The notes under the pieces were generated by a model that was given only the letters and a program-made list of their open reading frames with translations, made no database searches and was not told where the DNA came from. The position numbers were made by a program, and so were the translations under genes. Positions 4,666 through 6,553 of a stretch of 6,553 nucleotides of DNA are shown in pieces; position 1 is the stretch's first letter, and each line of letters opens with the position of its first letter. Source of the DNA: Desulfurococcales archaeon (GTDB lineage Archaea; Thermoproteota; Thermoprotei_A; Sulfolobales; Ignisphaeraceae); assembly GCA_027066265.1 (NCBI GenBank), contig JAMOOB010000416.1, positions 1-6,553 of the forward strand. Reading direction: 5' to 3'.

Positions 4666-5844
4666 GTGGATAAGCATAGCATATCGATTGTGAAAACACT
4701 GTTCGGGGAGTACTATCGTAAAACAGATCTCTTGCTACCGCCAGACTACGAACTTAGGGAATTCGCACTTCAACCAATAGAGCTAGATACGTACATCAGA
4801 CATCTCTCCTTTACATCTAAACATGAATTGAAGAACTACATCCTTCGTAACGTTCCTCGACATCTCTACGTTTCGTCGGCTAAGTATCGCTATCCAAGCA
4901 ATCCCGATATGGAATCCAAGGAATGGCTAGGTAGCGACCTCGTATTCGATATCGATGCAGATCACGTACCTGCCTGCATCGATAGAGTAGTCGAGTATCG
5001 TTACTGTCCTAAGTGTAAGTACGTAGCTCGAGGAGATGAGAAGGAGTGCCCAAACTGTGGTTCGAAGTTCGAGAAATTCGAGCACGTAGATCCTAGCTGT
5101 GTTGAGGAAGCGAAGAACGAGCTTACGAAGCTCATAGACATCGTGGAGAACGAGCTAGGTTACCGAACCTTCGAAACCGTGTTCTCTGGTCATAGAGGCT
5201 TTCACTTAGTGGTTTACTTACCACCCGAGGATTCTTCAATGCCTAGCGAAGCTCGACGTGAACTCGTTGATTACCTTCGAGGAGCACTGGTAGAGAATCT
5301 AGATCTGAAGGTAGAGCTCAAGAAGGTTGGAAGAAAGAAAGTGTTGAAGCTTCCTCCGCGTGTGGGCGATGGTGGTGTAAGGCGTAGGGTTGCACTATAC
5401 GTTGCTAAGAAGGTAATGGATGTCGATCTAAGGAACTTCTTGTTGGGTTTAAGCAATGCTGTGCCCGTGCACAAGCTACGCATGCGTTGGAACGACATCA
5501 ACGAATTGATAGACGAAGCTCTTCAACAAGTCTTTGTCTCCATAGATGAGAAAGTCACCATAGACGTGTCTAGGCTTATGAGGATTCCTATGAGTATAAA
5601 TGGTAAGTCTGGATGGCTAGCTCTACCCATAAACGATGTGAGCTCGTTCGAATTGGCGCCACAAGTCCTCTCTCCATTCCATGGAACGAAGATCAGAGTT
5701 CGTATAGAGGTACCGCTACCAAAGATCACGGTATTCGACGAGGAAGTCAATGTTAGCGTGGGCGAGGTGCTCGTAATGGATGCATCCATAGCTCTGTACC
5801 TAGTACTTAAAGGTGTTGCGAAGGCTCTCAACATCGTTAGGTGA
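4666..5844 (+). CDS. priS: DNA primase small (catalytic) subunit PriS
   Basis: This is the catalytic subunit of archaeal/eukaryotic-type primase, which with PriL makes the short primers for DNA replication. At 392 residues it is full-length (family about 330-400). The catalytic motif is DLVFDIDAD (91-99), with D95 and D97 as the metal-binding pair. A zinc-binding insert follows, C114-P-K-C117 and C128-P-N-C131. Then come SGHRGFH (174-180, nucleotide-binding motif with R178 and H180) and IDVSRLMRIPMSINGKSGW (299-317), carrying the third Asp (D300) and the conserved R/K contacts. All key residues are present. The GTG start at 4666 follows the pcna2 stop by 1 base, with only a weak GGGTAGAG upstream, so translation probably depends on coupling to pcna2. 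It is followed by gins after 6 bases. The pcna2-priS-gins order is an established crenarchaeal arrangement as I recall it. Confidence 0.96.
   Translation: MDKHSISIVKTLFGEYYRKTDLLLPPDYELREFALQPIELDTYIRHLSFTSKHELKNYILRNVPRHLYVSSAKYRYPSNPDMESKEWLGSDLVFDIDADHVPACIDRVVEYRYCPKCKYVARGDEKECPNCGSKFEKFEHVDPSCVEEAKNELTKLIDIVENELGYRTFETVFSGHRGFHLVVYLPPEDSSMPSEARRELVDYLRGALVENLDLKVELKKVGRKKVLKLPPRVGDGGVRRRVALYVAKKVMDVDLRNFLLGLSNAVPVHKLRMRWNDINELIDEALQQVFVSIDEKVTIDVSRLMRIPMSINGKSGWLALPINDVSSFELAPQVLSPFHGTKIRVRIEVPLPKITVFDEEVNVSVGEVLVMDASIALYLVLKGVAKALNIVR
5840..5844 (+). promoter_or_regulatory. Ribosome binding site for gins, overlapping the priS stop
   Basis: GGTGA overlaps the priS stop codon (TGA 5842-5844) and stands six bases before GTG 5851. 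It fixes the gins start and ties its translation to the end of priS. Confidence 0.65.
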
Positions 5845-5850
5845 CGAGAT

Positions 5851-6339
5851 GTGGAAGAGACCATCTTTGACTGGAAAGTTCTTCTGAAAGAAGTTGAGGA
5901 GACTGAGCTCCAAGAATTAGAGCTCGAAGATGTGAACAGAGTTAGTAGTGCTTACTTGAGCATGCTTAGATGGTGTAGCGAGGAAGTCGACGATGTTCGT
6001 AGCAGTATATGTTCGAAGTTCAAGGATTTGGTGTTTCGAACGCTTAAGCTCCTCATCAAGTTGAGGATCGATAAAGCTTTACGTGGATCGAGCGGTGGGA
6101 GATCTTCCGTGGATGTATTTCTACGTGAAGCAGTTTCGATGTACGTCGATAGGTTTGTCGATGTTGTGGTTCGTGGTCTGCGAACGCATCATCTAGAGGT
6201 GCTATGCAAGGTTCGTAAAGTAGTTCAGCTTCGAGATCTTGTTGCTACGCCGGGCTACATCGTTTTGCTTCCGATAGAGCTAGCGATTCCTCTCTCCATA
6301 GCGGGCTACGTAGATGTGCTTACGTTGGACATCGACTAA
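5851..6339 (+). CDS. gins15: GINS complex subunit, Gins51/Gins15 type
   Basis: The 162-residue product is assigned to GINS from motif pattern and position. GINS links MCM helicase to primase and activates the archaeal CMG-like helicase. The N-terminal two thirds are helical, like the GINS A-domain: WKVLLKEVEETELQEL (8-23), FKDLVFRTLKLLIKLRIDKAL (57-77, the family's R-x-x-K-containing helix) and a further helix at 89-110. The C-terminal 35 residues resemble a short B-domain (LRDLVATPGYIVLLPIELAIPLSIAGYVDVL, 127-157: the family's LPxxxAxxLxxxGyvE pattern). A-domain first and B-domain last is the Sld5/Psf1 or Gins51 (Gins15) order, not Gins23. I recall the priS-adjacent gene in Sulfolobus being Gins15, but hold that loosely. 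The start GTG 5851 is set by GGTGA at 5840-5844. It is the last gene of the operon. Confidence 0.78.
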   Translation: MEETIFDWKVLLKEVEETELQELELEDVNRVSSAYLSMLRWCSEEVDDVRSSICSKFKDLVFRTLKLLIKLRIDKALRGSSGGRSSVDVFLREAVSMYVDRFVDVVVRGLRTHHLEVLCKVRKVVQLRDLVATPGYIVLLPIELAIPLSIAGYVDVLTLDID

Positions 6340-6348
6340 AGCTTATAT
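6335..6348 (+). promoter_or_regulatory. Promoter of rpl44e (BRE plus TATA box)
   Basis: ACTAAA (6335-6340) matches the archaeal BRE consensus RNWAAW, and TTATAT (6343-6348) is a good TATA box. Transcription is predicted near 6371, leaving a leader of about 25 bases with GGTG at 6384-6387, eight bases before ATG 6396. The BRE overlaps the gins stop codon. This is the best promoter in the window. Confidence 0.6.
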
Positions 6349-6395
6349 CTCGCGCGTACGTGGAGACGATGTAGCGTGGGGTAGGTGTAGGAACC

Positions 6396-6553
6396 ATGAA
6401 GATCCCCAAGAAGATAAGGACCTACTGCCCACGCTGTAGAACACACACTATCCACACCGTTACGATATACCGCCACGGAAAGAGGCGTACGCTTGCCCAA
6501 GGACAGAGAAGATATCTCAGAAAGCTTCAAGGATATGGATCTAAGAGGAAGCC
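6396..6553 (+). CDS. rpl44e: Large ribosomal subunit protein eL42 (L44e), 3'-truncated
   Basis: The first 52 codons are present and the window ends inside the gene. The N-terminus MKIPKKIRTYCPRCRTHTIH is the standard L44e opening, with the first zinc-finger Cys pair C11 and C14, followed by KRRTLAQGQRRY (29-40) and GYGSKRK. L44e (eL42) is a small zinc-binding protein of the 50S subunit near the E site; archaeal members are about 90-95 residues, so roughly 40 residues and the second Cys pair lie beyond the edge. The ATG at 6396 is supported by GGTG at 6384-6387 and by the family's fixed N-terminus. In archaea it usually heads a cluster with rps27e and the aIF2 alpha gene, which I would expect next. 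It has its own promoter and is not simply the tail of the replication operon. Confidence 0.96.
   Translation, partial: MKIPKKIRTYCPRCRTHTIHTVTIYRHGKRRTLAQGQRRYLRKLQGYGSKRK

Noticed and set aside
5523..5864. Minus-strand open frame of 113 residues within priS
   Set aside because: Thr/Ser-rich low-complexity translation antisense to conserved primase motifs; no start signal.
6336..6530. Minus-strand open frame over the rpl44e promoter and start
   Set aside because: It is antisense to the unmistakable L44e N-terminus and to its BRE/TATA promoter, with no support of its own.
1..6553. tRNA, CRISPR, insertion sequence or replication origin
   Set aside because: I saw no cloverleaf or GTTCRANNC-type arm, no regularly spaced repeats, no transposase or terminal inverted repeats, and no ORB-like repeats or AT-rich gap; nearly all sequence is accounted for by genes.

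Overview
The window comes from a crenarchaeal chromosome, most likely a thermophile of the Sulfolobales/Desulfurococcales grade. The evidence is an Rpo13-like RNA polymerase subunit, two divergent PCNA paralogues (crenarchaea build a heterotrimeric clamp), an archaeal-type small primase subunit, a GINS subunit, ribosomal protein L44e, archaeal TATA/BRE promoters and GGTG-type ribosome binding sites. No tRNA, rRNA, CRISPR array or insertion sequence was seen. Coding density is very high, and no gene-free stretch exceeds about 120 bases.

Layout: (1) 2-864, plus strand: the 3' end of a multi-pass membrane protein, then rpo13 with its acidic N-terminus, HTH-like middle and arginine tail. (2) 861-1262, minus strand: an unrecognised conserved-looking cytoplasmic protein, convergent with rpo13 and divergent from the first PCNA, apparently sharing one TATA element with it. 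(3) 1306-2064, plus strand: PCNA most like Sulfolobus PCNA1. (4) 2108-3784, minus strand: a compact three-gene operon of an AbrB-type regulator, a cysteine-rich protein that looks like a metallo-beta-lactamase fold without its metal ligands, and a DUF72 protein. Its members overlap. (5) 3906-6339, plus strand: a replication operon pcna2 - priS - gins with gaps of only 1 and 6 bases. (6) 6343-6553: a strong promoter, then the start of rpl44e, cut by the window end.

Functionally this is a replication and transcription island. PCNA1 and PCNA2 are two of the three clamp subunits. PriS is the catalytic primase subunit. GINS belongs to the CMG-type helicase. Rpo13 and L44e tie the same block to transcription and translation. 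The odd part is the antisense AbrB/pseudo-MBL/DUF72 cassette lodged between the two clamp genes, which has no evident replication role. Four genes were re-started relative to the longest open frame: rpo13 at 589, the unknown protein probably at 1229, DUF72 at TTG 2881, and pcna2 at GTG 3906. Family assignments rest on remembered motifs, not on a database search.
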